DNA of 64,000 nucleotides from Manduca sexta (Eukaryota; Arthropoda; Insecta; Lepidoptera; Sphingidae): the NCBI RefSeq assembly GCF_014839805.1, contig NC_051119.1:10347245-10411244 (forward strand). Reading direction: 5' to 3'. Numbering within the stretch: the first letter of the stretch is position 1; each line of letters opens with the position of its first letter. Shown here piece by piece: positions 12,675 to 24,596 of this stretch. A program made the translations under genes and the position numbers. The notes below the pieces were generated by a model. That model searched no databases. It had not been told where the DNA came from and saw only the letters and a list, made by a program, of their open reading frames with translations.

Positions 12675-12865
12675 CTAGCTCTATCACGGCTCCAGCAACG
12701 TGTAAAAGTTGTACCGTGATAAAGTTACATGTACTTTATACTTTTTCCTGATATTTGTACCCTATTTCTTCCTGTTTGAATTTACTTCGCACCAAATTTC
12801 AAAATCGGTTCAGTAGTTTCAGCGAAAACATAAGTTACTTTCGCATTTATAACTAAGGATACTTC
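12675..12865 (+). repeat. CTAGCT...TTTCGCATTTATAA dispersed repeat, diverged
   Basis: Begins CTAGCTCTATCACGGCTCC, passes through AAATCGGTTCAGTAGTTTC, and ends ACTTTCGCATTTATAACTA. This layout is a common insect retroposon-tail type; the class (RTE-like) is inferred. Confidence 0.55.
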
Positions 12866-12995
12866 ATGGAACTTCCATCTCACCTGATGGAAAGTGTAGA
12901 TGAAGACGAAGGTGGTACACGCCCATCCAAAAGAAACCTGTTCACTCTACTCTTAAAGTTTGAGGTTTATATTGATATTAAGTTTACATTAATAA

Positions 12996-13204
12996 CTAGC
13001 TTTTGCTCGCGGCTTCGCCCGCGTGATGGAGTTTTCCGGGATAAAAGTCCGGCTATATAATTTCCGGGATAGAAAGTAGTTTATAACCTTCCCAAGGTCT
13101 TAAACTATCTCCATGCCGAATTTCATAAAAATCCGTTCAGTAGATTTAGAAAAAAGCGATAACATACAGACAGAAAAGGGGACTTTGTTTTATTATATGT
13201 AGAG
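12996..13204 (+). repeat. CTAGCTTTTGCTCGCGGC dispersed repeat
   Basis: Starts CTAGCTTTTGCTCGCGGCTT, has AAATCCGTTCAGTAGATTTA in the middle, ends GGGGACTTTGTTTTATTATA. Same layout as 18091-18310; related fragments at 30243-30350 and 62983-63018 (minus). Confidence 0.65.
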
Positions 13205-13454
13205 ATAAATGTTGTATACTTCTTTAAGTAGTTGTGCATCAGAATATAACTATTTGTTATATTACTATATAAATTTATTGTAAACTCTTTTGGAGAACCT
13301 AAAAATAAAAGCAAATCTCATTTTATTGAGCACATTTTATTTCATACTATATACGTATATTACATCGATAATTCTAGAACAATAATCATATTATTTACAA
13401 CGATTTTTCTATTTTCTTACAATATAACATTAAGTATATGTTTAATAGTTTATA

Positions 13455-13852
13455 CAGGGTTACTTTGACATTCCGATAAGAAATGAAACCATATATTTGT
13501 CTTTTTGAAAACATTATTTTATCACAAGTAATAGATCTAAAATAAAAAAAAACGTGTAAGTTTCGTGCGAAATAATTATCTATTAATAAAAGTAATTTTA
13601 GTTTCACATGCTCTAATGCCACTATTAATGCTCGAAGAGAATTTATATGAGCGGTAACATCATACTTTCAGTCAGAAATACACTTACACACAGTATTCGC
13701 ACAAAACTACACAATGATAAAAATCGCCGAAAATGAAAACCAGGATTTTGGCGAAAATATTTGTTATTCATGAGTGATTTTTGGCACAATGTTAGCAGAG
13801 GTAAAGACGAGTATGTGGTTTCATTTATTAACGCTATGTCAAAGTTACCTTG
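13455..13852. mobile_element. TIR element (MITE), CAGGGT family, copy 2, TA-flanked
   Basis: Left end CAGGGTTACTTTGACAT, right end ATGTCAAAGTTACCTTG, with inverted similarity extending over about 40 bases (AAATGAAACCAYATA at the inner edge). TA flanks both ends, fitting a TA target duplication. About 400 bp, non-coding. An isolated right arm of the same family is at about 34753-34792. Confidence 0.75.
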
Positions 13853-14375
13853 TATAAAACTTATAGGTACATCATTGGGGTAGGATTTTAAAAAAATATC
13901 AGCCGTTAACATAAAAATAGGTTTCCTGAATAACTAATAAGAAAAATTCTAAAAATGATTAAAAATCACATAACAGTTATATTTATATGATTCGTGATAT
14001 AATAGACCTTATTTCTAATGTAATACGGTCCTATCAACGTTAGTGAATGAAACAGCATTTACCAACGGCCTTGAACCTTATTAACGAGTAATATGGTTCA
14101 AGATCGCGATGTGGTGGTCGCTGATTCTCATTAGAATAATTTGAGATGATGTTAATCTGAAGGTGAATTAATTTAATGATTCCAGATTAATAGCTTTCAA
14201 TCCGATATTTTCAGCAAAATAACTAATACTAAGCAAGGTTGGACTCACTTATAAAATTATATTTACATATGTATAGTTTTTATTGATTATAAACTAATTA
14301 TTTGTTACTTACACGATTACTTTTAGTGGTCAGAGTTCTGTGTGTGTTAGGTGTTATATTTGTAAGTGTTACTCG

Positions 14376-14550
14376 CGTAAGTTACTTACAAAATATGTAA
14401 GTATACGGTTACAGTAGCGCATGCTCATTTTCCACTAATTAAAACTTACGTAAGTAAGTTACGCATAAGTTACTTGTAAAATATGTAAAAGCATACGGTT
14501 AGTTACGCATACTCATTTTTCACAACTTACAATTTACGTAAATAACTTTC
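14376..14550. repeat. two imperfect direct units of about 90 bp rich in (A)AGTTAC/TTACGTAA
   Basis: Both units read (G/A)TAAGTTACTT...AAAATATGTAA...GCATACGGTTA-like, then a CATRCTCATTTTYCAC step, then a TTTACGTAA/TTACGTAAGTAA palindromic step. The second unit is more diverged. Probably part of a decayed foldback element. Confidence 0.5.
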
Positions 14551-15754
14551 ATAAGGAAACTTACAAATACACTCGCCTTATTATTGATATATTCTGTCTC
14601 ACAAAAGTCATTTGTTCTCATTTTACTAGAGATTTCCCTTATAGCAGTTCCTACGTTAAAATCTTACTTTTTATGTTTAAAAATAAGTTCTAAGCGACAA
14701 ATATATAGTAAATTAGTTAAGTACAAATTGTAATCGCCAGATATTTAAAAAAATTTGGTTTAAGTTTTTTATTTGTCGAACAATTTTTATTTCATTACAC
14801 TTTAGTTTTATAAACCAAAAAGTTTAACTATTGTAAATTTTCCTATTTAACCACAATAATAAATCGCTTTACTTAAAAGTTTACTGATTGTCGCTTAGAT
14901 ATGATTGCCTTTGAAACGTCGATGCTATCTCTGTATAATATTTCAGTAGATTATAAAACTCCCGATTACCTGACCACTAGATTTCTATATCAAGGCATAG
15001 GCTTTGAACACTATCGCAATATCTAAACCTAAAGTTACAAGATTTAATTTATATGTTGTATGCCTAGTACGTAATATATACAAACTCTAGAATCTTCTTC
15101 GAAGAAACTAATATCGTGTGCCAAAGGACTTTTTAAAATAGAACATGATGAATATTATGTACAGGTGGTTGTATTTCTTTACGTTCAAATTTGAAATGAC
15201 TCATTTAAATAATATATAATAATATTTTAATTAATGATTTTGTCTAACGATTTTAAATCAGTGGCTATTACAAAATACGTTTTGGTAGACAAATAACGAC
15301 ACAGTTTTAGGGCCTGTTTCACAACTACTGAGATAAACTTGTTATGACTTAAATTAATAAGCCCACCAAATACTAAAGTAGTACTCTAATCTATGCTACC
15401 AAATAAACTCACTATACTATTTACATTAGCTGTTTAATGCCATAACTGTCAAATAAAATTTACGTGAATCTTGTCAAACAGGCCCTTAATGTTGTTTCGA
15501 ATGAGTTACTATAATATAGACTCTTTTTTATATATCTGTGGAATAAAATATAATTCTAATCATTACATTCTCACCTGATCGCCATTCTAAAAAGCCCAAG
15601 TTGACACTTCCGTAAAGTATTTTCTATCTTTCACTAAATGAACATCTACACAGTATTCAGTAATTATAAAGACATTTAAAAGCTTTATATAAATTTACAA
15701 GCATATTATACTTAATTTTCTCCAATAACATTCCAAAATTATTGTCAGCGTAGC

Positions 15755-15784
15755 CTACGCCCGTAGTAATTGCTACGGGCGTAG
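15755..15784. repeat. perfect 12-bp palindrome (stem-loop)
   Basis: CTACGCCCGTAG, a 6-base spacer TAATTG, then CTACGGGCGTAG. It is followed by more CTACGAGCGTAGTA and AAGCGTAGTAAAA copies to about 15832, in a locally GC-rich island within AT-rich flank. Confidence 0.8.
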
Positions 15785-16561
15785 TATTTTACTACGAGCG
15801 TAGTAATGCCGTTGTTCTTCCTTCAAGCGTAGTAAAATCACACCGGAATTGTTGGCATCGGTAGCAAAAGATCCTTATACCTCAATGCCTACCGGCTTCC
15901 CTTTCATGTAGAATCTAATTATCATTAAAATTATATTTAGACCACATTTATGCATATTAGTACCTATATGTTGTGTCGGGTTACCTTTCGGAAAACTTAA
16001 CCCTTCATCAGGCATTTCGGGATCTGCGTTCGACTACCTAATTATGAGGACTTTCTCACTAACAGTAACGGTAATAGTTATTGTTACTTATGTTGTTTAT
16101 GGCAACTCTTATGGCTTTTACTTAAGTGACGTTTGTGTTGTGGCAATTATGACTTTTACTTTAACTTTTTTAGTTTACGTACCAATTAGTCGTAATTAAC
16201 GCGTTGGTCAAAACTTTAAACAAGTTAATGAATATATATTGATATTATCATTTAGACCATAATTCCCAGTAATTACATGTTTGATTGCACATGCCAGTGT
16301 AATTGAATAACAGTTGCATAATGGCGCACTTTCTTTCATTTTTTAGGCAGATATATATTGTTTGTAAATTGGAAAGAGTTATTATTTTTATTTATTAATA
16401 GCTTATTTAATATCGTTTATACATTGACTTTAGAATATTAGAAGGATAAAGATTACAAGCTATTTACGACCGTAATTCTAATGGATTTTAAATTGAAAAT
16501 ATGATGGTAAAAGTTGAACACACTGATTATTAAGACTAAAAACTGAAAATTAATGTTTGTC

Positions 16562-16567
16562 TTTATT
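16562..16567 (-). terminator. candidate poly(A) signal for dmrt99B
   Basis: TTTATT on the plus strand gives AATAAA on the gene strand, about 370 nt past the stop codon. Another AATAAA lies at 16391-16396. In AT-rich DNA such hexamers are frequent, so only transcript data can choose. Confidence 0.3.
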
Positions 16568-16936
16568 GCTTCATCTTATTAATTTCTGGTATTGTTACAA
16601 ATATTTCTTACATTAAGTAAAATATTATATTTCAACATCGAAACTTTCCATATCTATTCTCTTACACGTGATGACTTGCAGTTTTCATTTGGCGAACTGA
16701 TTTTAAATTTAATTATCAATTAGAACGAGTATTGGATTTTTAAGTCATAAATTACTCATTTTTAAAATCCACATTTAATTGTAATCCATATCCGCTCAGA
16801 AACCACCTTCGCAACTAATAACTAACTTCAAATCTATCACTACCATAACAATAATGTCCGCCAATAGTTGCTCATCGTTTCCGAAATCAATAGACGAAGA
16901 GCCTAGCTCTTAAAGAACTGTCCAATTCAGGTACCC

Positions 16937-17679
16937 CTAATCGGAAAATCCTTCGTTATTAGTATTATCTGACGTGGGAGAAGTGCCAGGGGACTGCACT
17001 TGAAGCTGTCGCCCATACATCAGCTCCGATGGTGGCATGAACGAGGAAAGGTACTCTGGAGGCGGCCGTATCACGGTTGGAAGGTACCCTGTCCCACTGT
17101 AAGGAGGAGTGAGGAATCTTCTAGATGGAGAAAACTTGAAGCTTTGGTTTGACAGGGGAGAAAAGGCGGATTTCGATTGGTAATTCTGAAGATACGGTGG
17201 AGACTCCTGATAAGGTGTTTCTGGGCCGTTTATCATCATTTCCATGGCAGCTACGACGTCACCCTTGCACCTGGCCAGAATAGCTTCTATCTCCTGCCGA
17301 CTGCGTCTAGGAAAGACTTTGATCAGGACATCGACAGGGGATTTCTGGTTCTGGTAATGGCTTTCTTCTGGCACCGGTTCGGCCATTTCCTTACGCCTGA
17401 ACATTTTGTATTTGTAGTCATTGTTGTCCCATTTCTCTTCCTCTTTTTTCACGGGAAGTTCTTCGTTTCTGGCCTCCTTCATAGACAGGTTTTCTGGAGT
17501 AAGTGAAGTTTCTGACTCCTCAGGTTCCTCTTCGACATTCAGCTCGTGGTCTGATGGGGATTGTGGGGGTGGTGTGGTTAGAGGCGGGGTTGTGGTGGGA
17601 GTTTTGACTTCTTGGGATTGCTCTGCTGATGGTGACGGGCTGGTCGAGCATACTTCTGTGATGCGAGCGCGCTTTTGAA
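16937..17679 (-). CDS. dmrt99B: dmrt99B, terminal exon with DMA domain and stop
   Basis: This exon encodes the C-terminal 247 residues (88-334 of the assembled partial protein). After a basic QKRAR start comes a low-complexity Ser/Thr/Pro region (TPTTTPPLTTPPP), then an acidic-plus-lysine stretch. The DMA domain follows at residues 201-239 (about 17225-17341), beginning KSPVDVLIKVFPRRSR and containing CKGDVV. DMA is a CUE/UBA-like helical domain that separates DMRTA, DMRT3, dmrt93B and dmrt99B proteins from doublesex. A proline/tyrosine-rich tail with RPPPEYLSSFMPP precedes NEGFSD and the TAG stop. The acceptor is CTTTGTCAACAG|TTC (AG at 17681-17680). A plus-strand open frame through the exon is a shadow. 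In insects and vertebrates this clade acts in neural and sensory development; that role is inferred from the family. Confidence 0.9.
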
Positions 17680-17852
17680 CTGTTGACAAAGAAATAACAG
17701 GTTAGAGATTTGGAAAACAACATACTACTGATAACTTTGATCGTCGGACAAGGAACGGATTTTTTTTAATAATTGGAAAAAATCGTCGTCATTGGATAGT
17801 CGACAACCTATTTTATGATTCGGAGCCAAGAAACTATGAAACGCAATAATCT

Positions 17853-17990
17853 TTATCTATACTAATATTATAAAGGGAAAAGTTTATGAGTTTGTAGGTT
17901 TGTAGGGGCTGATCTCTGAAACTAATAAACCGATTTACATAGGAAACTAGATTACTCCTGAATACCACAGTATACATTTTATTCCGAAAT
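17853..17990 (+). repeat. dispersed repeat fragment (ATACTAATATTATAAA head)
   Basis: TATACTAATATTATAAAGG, then GTTTGTAGG repeats, then TCTCTGAAACTAATAAACCG. This is a common insect dispersed-repeat terminus; family not assigned. Confidence 0.45.
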
Positions 17991-18090
17991 AAGTTTTTCA
18001 CACCGGCAGAGCAGGAGGTAAATACTAGTAAAAAATAAAATCTCCATACTACTTATAGACAAAACAAGCAAGTTCCCCGCATATAAGTGA

Positions 18091-18310
18091 CTAGCTTTTG
18101 CCCGCGGCTCCGCCCGCGTTATAAAGTTTTTCGGGCTAAAGTTTTCCGTTATAAAAGTCACGCTATATATTTTCCCGGGTGCCTATGTTCTTCCCAGGGT
18201 CTCAAACTGTCTCCATACCAAATTTTATCCTAATACGTTGGGTAGCTTTTGAGTTTAACACGTTCGGGCAGACCGATGCAGCGGGGACTTTGTTTTATGA
18301 TATATTTTGT
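18091..18310 (+). repeat. CTAGCTTTTGCCCGCGGC dispersed repeat, second copy
   Basis: Starts CTAGCTTTTGCCCGCGGCTC, includes GTCTCAAACTGTCTCCATAC, ends GGGGACTTTGTTTTATGATA, parallel to 12996-13204. It leads into the 123-bp tandem array. Confidence 0.65.
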
Positions 18311-18431
18311 AGAACTTTTAAGAGGAACAATCCCGTCATACATTATTGTTGCATAACTTTAACCGTTTACGCAGCGCACGCAACAGAAGCTCTCAAAACT
18401 AATAAATTGTCCCCGTTTTTGCATCATGTTT

Positions 18432-18800
18432 CATTACTGCTCTGCTCCTATTCGTCATAGCGTGATGATATATAGCCTATAGCACTTCACGAACAAAGGG
18501 CTATCCAATACAAAATGATTTTTTTAGTTCGAACCGGTATTTCCTGAGATTAGCCATTACTGCTCCGCTCCTATTGGGTATAGCGTGATGATATATAGCC
18601 TATAGCACTCCACGAACAAAGGGCTATCCAATGCAAAAAGAATTTTTCAGTTCGGACCGGTAGTTCCTGAGATTAGGCATTACTGCTCCGCTCCTATTGG
18701 GTATAGCGTGATGATATATAGCCTATAGCACTCCACGAACATAGGGCTATCCAACGCAAAAAGAATTTTTCAGTTTGGACCGGTAGTTCCTGAGATTAGC
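18432..18800 (+). repeat. tandem array, 3 units of exactly 123 bp
   Basis: Units start CATTACTGCTCYGCTCCTAT at 18432, 18555 and 18678 and end CCTGAGATTAG. They differ by a handful of substitutions, the first unit most. The array is followed at once by GCGTTCAAACAAAC, a (CAAA)n tract and CTCTTCAGCTTTATATAATA, so this is the internally repeated 3' end of a retroposon-like family. Diverged minus-strand relatives of the last part are at 28301-28350 and 60840-60990. Confidence 0.85.
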
Positions 18801-18805
18801 GCGTT

Positions 18806-18842
18806 CAAACAAACAAACAAACAAACAAACAAACAAACAAAC
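18806..18842 (+). repeat. (CAAA)n microsatellite
   Basis: About nine CAAA units ending the retroposon-like 3' region above. Confidence 0.9.
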
Positions 18843-19314
18843 TCTTCAGCTTTATATAATAGTGTAGATTAGAAACTCAACGGAATTTGTCAATAAAACA
18901 TAATTCCAAATTTAAAATTGCTAGTAACCTTTTTAAAAAGATGGCTGATTTTTTTCTAGCAAAGAGAATCAGAACTATTAGTTTTTTCACCGCGAATAAC
19001 CTACATGGTTATAGTGTACGGCCTTAAACAATCATGAAAAGCCAGAACGCGTGACACAAAAAGGCTGTGGCACTCGAGGACAAACAGACGTGGGGACCGA
19101 ACATTGAAACAAACATTTACTCTTTCTCTTTGTACGCCGTTTTACGCGCGGCTTTTAGCGTTCCATTTTTCAAATTTTTAACGCAAAAATAGTCATGTTT
19201 TAATAAAACTTCTTTATAAAACAAATAAAATGTTTTTGTTGCAAATTTATTGGTGGCATGAGTTGTAATGTGGTGACTTAGTATATCATTAGTTGGTTTA
19301 TAAATATCTCTTTT
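18843..19314. other. intron sequence between tandem array and repeat copy B
   Basis: The remaining retroposon tail (CTCTTCAGCTTTATA) ends near 18870. The rest is non-coding intron; an open frame at 19117-19347 on the minus strand has no family signature. Confidence 0.5.
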
Positions 19315-22300
19315 AATAAAAAAAGAAATACTCAGTACATTTTTCATAACTCTACTAGACTTAAAGTTTCGTTTATATGTCCGTTAAGCCGCCGGCAGAC
19401 GCAGCTGCCAAAAATTAAATTTGTTTGAACATCTCAGAAAACGAGAAAAGATTAGACACATTGGTACAAAAATAATATTTTATGAATAAACTAACGTCCT
19501 AAAAGTATTTAATGGCTAAATAATTTGTTTAGATAACCCATAGGTCAAAATTTAAATATCGAACACTAAGGTCTTGTCCATAACTGGCACTTACAATATA
19601 CAACAAAAGCGCTAGTGTTGTACCATTCGATTACACATATCGATTAACACGTATCGCCTCCCCAATTCGCGTGGAAATTTCGCGAAACACCGAAATCCCT
19701 CCCCCACGTTGGGCGTTTTAAAAAAACAATAACCAGAGCCATTAAATTCGCACACGCCAGTGGAGCCTACTTTCTAATTGAGCCCGACAATTGTGTTTCT
19801 ACAAGTGCAGCCACGGCGGCATAAAGCGACCCGTTATTACTAAATCTCCATGTTTATCACGCTTTTATATAGTAGCAGACTGTATATTCATATTGTTAGG
19901 TTGAATTTAAATATTCAATTTATTGTAAAGTTGATCATTTATCATTATATTCAGATTTATTAGAAGTGCTGGCAGCTTAAAATATGATGTTACTTTTTTA
20001 ATATTGTTACCATAGATATACTCCTGTTTGTTCTATTTTTAAAGTATGAATTTCGTTAAATTAATTATTTCAGTAATTGATCCCAATCTAATAGATACAT
20101 ATCCCAGGGGAAACAAGTGTTCTTTTGGTATTAAACATTCCAATATCTTTTTCTAATTGTGATTTTGAACATAATACCTAAAAAATTTCACTGCCAATAA
20201 ACCTAAGGAGCAACTAATCCATAGACCAACAAACATTAAGTTTGTTAAAAGATATCCGAACACCATCCAAAGGCCATATTGTCTCATTTGCAAATATGGC
20301 CGGAGGACGTTCGATATTTAAAAAAACTAATTTCAATACATTCCCGCCCTTTTTATTTACACAACAAAAAACATTATTAAATCCACCTTCTATCTTTTTC
20401 GTTCTCATACAACTATCCTGCTCTATATGGCCAGTATTTCTTATTGTCAGAGAATAAAAAACGAAATAAACTCAGCCGTACTGTGGCCGTACCGAAATAA
20501 AATGTACTTCAGTGTATTTTTATTTATTTTGTACAGTGCGAGGGCGTGCATTGTGAATAATTTCAATTGATTATTGTGTTTTATTGTGCTGTTCTGTCTT
20601 TTGTGTATATATGAGTTTCGATTTCATGATGTAACATGGTGGAATGGTGAACAGCCGGCTGTGCTGACGCCGGTTTTGATCCGAAAAGTCCACAGTTTAT
20701 TATTAAATATTTTATTACTGGCTCACTGCTGGACAAAACGTCCTCTAACATTTCAAGATAGTAAAGCATTACCCAAAAACAATTTTTTAATTTACAATAA
20801 AGAAAATTATGTTTGCTATATAATTATTACTGTTATTTCTGATAATTGGTAGGTTCACGTATATTTTAAACATCTCGTTACTTAAATCTAGTATTTCCCT
20901 ACATTAAACTCTTTGATATAAAAAAAGTATTCTATCGCGAATCCTCAATGCCAACTGAAATATCATTTAGATAAAAATTCTTAACAACTAATTTAATCTA
21001 ACGTTCCAAACCACTTGAGCATTTGTCTATCTATTTCGCTCGCACACGCACAAATTCGCCACATCCGTCCCTTTCACATGATTCCGATACCATTTATTTT
21101 TCGAGTAGCACTTCTGTCATATCTCCGTCTCTGTCTAACCTATGTGTTGGGCGTATCTTCCGTCTCGCGTCCACTTGAGGTCAGCGGATGCAACCTCAGA
21201 TTCTATTGTATAAAATGTGCTTACAATTTGTGAAAGGAAGGGTTGGTTTAGAGTTTTATAAATTCTGTTTTCAGTATATTTTGTAGATTTGCTTTGAAGG
21301 GTTGTTTATGATACAGTTATACAGATATAGACGATAGATTTAAATCCTATGTAGAAAAGAATAAACTTAAAGGTTGCCGATTGAACGTTGGGCTTTTTTG
21401 TCCGGCCATTTTGTCCTTTCTGATATAATTATGGTAAATAAAAATCGCGTTAATAACTGATCTCGGTATATTGCTCGACTTGTGAGCATAATTTTGATAA
21501 CCGTCAACGAAACTTTACAATATTATGCCAAACCTACTATTGATATTGTATTTTCAATATCATTCGTTATAATCGTCAAAATATATATTTATTAACTTAT
21601 TTATTATCGACTTCCAATAATATTTATGCAAATAGTTACTGGGTAAAATTCGAACCACACCCTACTAACCAGCACTAAGCCATCGACCCTTTAATATTTG
21701 TACGTATCATCATATCTCCCATAATAGCCCACAATATAACCCTAGTAAATTAAATCGCACACGAACCCATACAGAACCACTTGAAACATCCAACAAATAA
21801 ACGTGTAGTATTACACAAATGAGCACTTTACTATAAAATTTAATACTGACCAGTTATTGAAACCTTTTACGCGAAAAAAAAGTAAATCGTATCAATTAAC
21901 GTGGTAAAACCAACCTTATTTAATTTCAATAAAGTTGAAAACTAATTGGCAAATGTATTACGATTTGAGCTAATGTTGCGAAGAGATGTGGACTTTATTA
22001 CTTGGAGGTATGATAGAGTATCGCATGGGAAGGTTGTTGTCTATTTAGGTTGAAGATCACTCGAACTGTACTCCAATTTCGGGGGTAAGGTTAATGGTTG
22101 AGTAATCGACAGACGCCCGAGGGTTCCGTGTGTCTGATATGTTTTGATCTTGATCTGTTCGACTGGAAACGACAATTAAAATACAACTCGCAACCGTTTC
22201 TGTTGGCGACAGTTGCTGACAACTGGAACGTAAATTTTGCTTAACGTGAAATCGCATCGAAAAACTATATTAAATAAAAAAAATAATTGAAAAAATTGTT

Positions 22301-23582
22301 CGAGAACAACGAATTGTGAATAGGACGCGTCACTGATAATCTAAGTGATATCGAAATAACTAATAAACTGGACATTTATTAAGGTTTACTAATTATAGAG
22401 TAATCGCAACTCTTAAGTAGGTACTATACATTCTTATATCTAGGTAGGACTTACAGTAATTCACCACCTCGTATGACTATAACGTTACGAATAGATGTAG
22501 TTAACTTGATGAAATCCCAAGCAACATTTAAAACTAAACTAAATTATTTTCGGGCCAATTTTGGCCTGTCACCTTAAGATTACCAGATTTTAAATATTAT
22601 CTATGATAAAATTAAAATTTGGAACGCAATCTGTCATAATGATTTTGTATCTCAGCATGTGTTCTAAATTCAAAATGGTTCACATTGACACAAATCATTA
22701 AAAAATCCAAAATCTCGCCCTTCCATGGAGTTTCATTGGATTTTTCCCTTTTTTTTATCGTGTAACCGATACACACGAGCCAATTGCTCTCACTACGTAA
22801 CAAGAGCCGTTCCCTTTGCTGGCTTCTTCAATTTTATTTCTTTTCGATGCTTTTTTCATTTTATTAAACTTCTAATACCCGTGCACTGTTTGTGTTGTTT
22901 TGATTAAATTCGGCCGTGTCGGGTTCACGCGGGGTTGTTTGGATTCCTGATTGATACCGACATTTTAATGTAATTTAAAACTAGATATGTTGATGGCTGA
23001 ATTTGTTGTCGAAGCGTTACTTCTTTAACGATTTTTATAATACTAAAAAAATATTCCAATAGAAAGTGATTAGGTGTAAATAAACCTGCATGCCAATAAT
23101 AGTGTTCAGGTAGCATGCGGAAGAAATTATTTTTCTTTTTTTTTCGAAAATCGAATAACCCGTTTAAACATTCGTTTGCTGATGATGTTTCACTTTGTTT
23201 CTCTACATTTTGAACATATTGTTTTATGCTGACATTTCAGTCTTATTTATCAATATATTTCATGGATATAATTACGATAATTCTAGTATTTAAAAGTGCC
23301 AATGAATAACTACCATCAAACTTCATTAATTTTCGAACATCAACTTGAGTCTATTTCTGTCTTAATCCGCAACGCAAAAAAGGGTATTATTCAGATAAGT
23401 ACCTTTGTGCAAACGACAAATTATAATTTATCTATCTTAATCTACTAAATTATTAATACGACATTTTAAACTTGATTTTATACAGGTAAGTAATTTTATT
23501 TTACTAGACACTAATAATATATTATAAATTTTTAATGAATGAAATAAGAAATAATTTATTATTCATGTACTTTATTAATATG
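19315..23582. repeat. 4.26 kb direct repeat, copy B (inside dmrt99B intron 2)
   Basis: Partner of 1-4261 in direct orientation, offset about 19.3 kb. Compared with copy A it has small indels, for example a few extra bases near 22420 and three near 23098. After 23582 the sequence runs into ordinary intron and a SINE-like fragment, whereas copy A runs into a retrotransposon LTR. This copy sits on the contig that carries the dmrt99B terminal exon, so it is the one in gene context. Confidence 0.93.
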
Positions 23583-23640
23583 TTCTCAAATAAATTTGAA
23601 TTTCCTTAACACTATATTTAGACAAGTTAATATTGGAATA

Positions 23641-23929
23641 CTAGTTGACCCGACAGACGTTGCCCCGTCTTAACTATGAATTTGCAGCGCGCATTCTGTC
23701 AATCGCTGACAGTTATTTTAAACAATTGACAGTTATATACAATTAATATTTTCGTTAAGTTTTCTTAAATTTTCTAATTTTCCGCACAATATTTTGATTT
23801 TTTTCTTTCATAAGAATCTTCTCCTGACAATAACAAACACAACAAAAAAAAATAGTGAAATCGGTCCAGCCGTTCACGCGTGATGGCGTGACCAAGGGAA
23901 ATAGGGATTAATTTTTATATATATAGATT
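23641..23929 (+). repeat. CTAGTTGACCCGACAGACG dispersed repeat, copy 1
   Basis: Starts CTAGTTGACCCGACAGACGT, contains GAATTTGCAGCGCGCATTCT and ATCGGTCCAGCCGTTCACGC, ends ATAGGGATTAATTTTTATAT. Nearly co-linear with 61328-61606. A widespread insect retroposon type; class inferred. Confidence 0.75.
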
Positions 23930-24289
23930 TGAACTGTGTACCTATCAGTAAGTTTACTTGTCTGGTTAACAATTTAATCCTTCGATACTGTTGACACAAC
24001 CCCAGTCTCCCCTTCTACAATCACTATTTGAAGTGGTGAGTGTTTCAGTCACATTTTCAATTGTATCTCACCCGGTGATCAAGAGGGTGGGCAGATATGC
24101 AAACTTGAGGTTTGATCCTTGCGGAATAATTGATTTTTAATTTGTTGAAGTGATTGTAGTGTTGTTTGTCTACAGAAAAGTCGAAAAGGGTGACACTGTG
24201 CTACAGAAAAATGATTACAATTAGCTATAGTGTCAAGATCAGCCAGGTACCCAGGAGATAGAGTGCACAAGTGTTTGGTCAATACACGG

Positions 24290-24535
24290 GTGTACTCTCT
24301 GTTCCTTCACTCACATGTTCGGTGAGACGGCAATCTGACATGACCGGAGAGAGATCAGGTGCAGAACCAACGGCTTTACGGGCTTTCCGAGTTACGGGGT
24401 AACACCGCCAATTTTCTGACTCTGTGCCATGAATGCGTAATTTTTAAGATAGAAAAAACCCAGTCACAATTAATTTTGTCTCGACACGGGATTCGAACTC
24501 AGGACGGTGGCGTGGTAGTTATACTAATTGTCGCT
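24290..24535 (-). mobile_element. tRNA-derived SINE, ACGGCTTTACG family
   Basis: The plus strand shows the reverse of the element: TTCCTTCACTCACATG, ACCAACGGCTTTACGGGC, and GGGATTCGAACTC, which is the reverse complement of a tRNA-type B box. The plus-strand open frame here is accidental. Confidence 0.6.
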
Positions 24536-24596
24536 TACCACCAGGCGAACGGCAAGCTCGTCTCGTCATTCAAAGCAATAAAAAAAACTACAAACT
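24536..24596 (+). mobile_element. LINE 3' tail (TCGCTTACCAYCAGGCGAAC family), 5'-truncated
   Basis: TCGCTTACCACCAGGCGAAC, then CTCGTCTCGTCATTCAAAGC and AATAAAAAAAAC. The wording (pause, aCCA-CAGG, GCTCGTC, AATAAA tail) resembles the 3' ends of BMC1/L1Bm-like lepidopteran LINEs. Short, 5'-truncated and A-tailed, as expected of LINE copies. Confidence 0.6.

Larger units (their letters stand above)
13853..16936. other. dmrt99B 3' flank, non-coding
   Basis: AT-rich with no coding signature. It holds a directly repeated block at 14376-14550 and a GC-rich palindrome cluster at 15748-15832, described separately, plus a diverged repeat at about 15890-16020. The dmrt99B 3' UTR must occupy its right end. 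Confidence 0.6.

Noticed and set aside
17177..17678. Plus-strand open frames opposite the dmrt99B terminal exon
   Set aside because: Antisense shadows of a well-supported exon; low-complexity Ser/Gly/Val runs mirror the Pro/Thr/Glu runs of the real frame.
18432..18800. CRISPR-like direct repeat array
   Set aside because: Units are contiguous 123-mers with no spacers, in a eukaryotic intron, and end in a retroposon tail.
1..19314. 4.26 kb copies as LTRs of one giant retroelement
   Set aside because: The DNA between them includes a host gene exon and scaffold gap, the copies lack TG/CA termini, and their sequence looks like ordinary intron.
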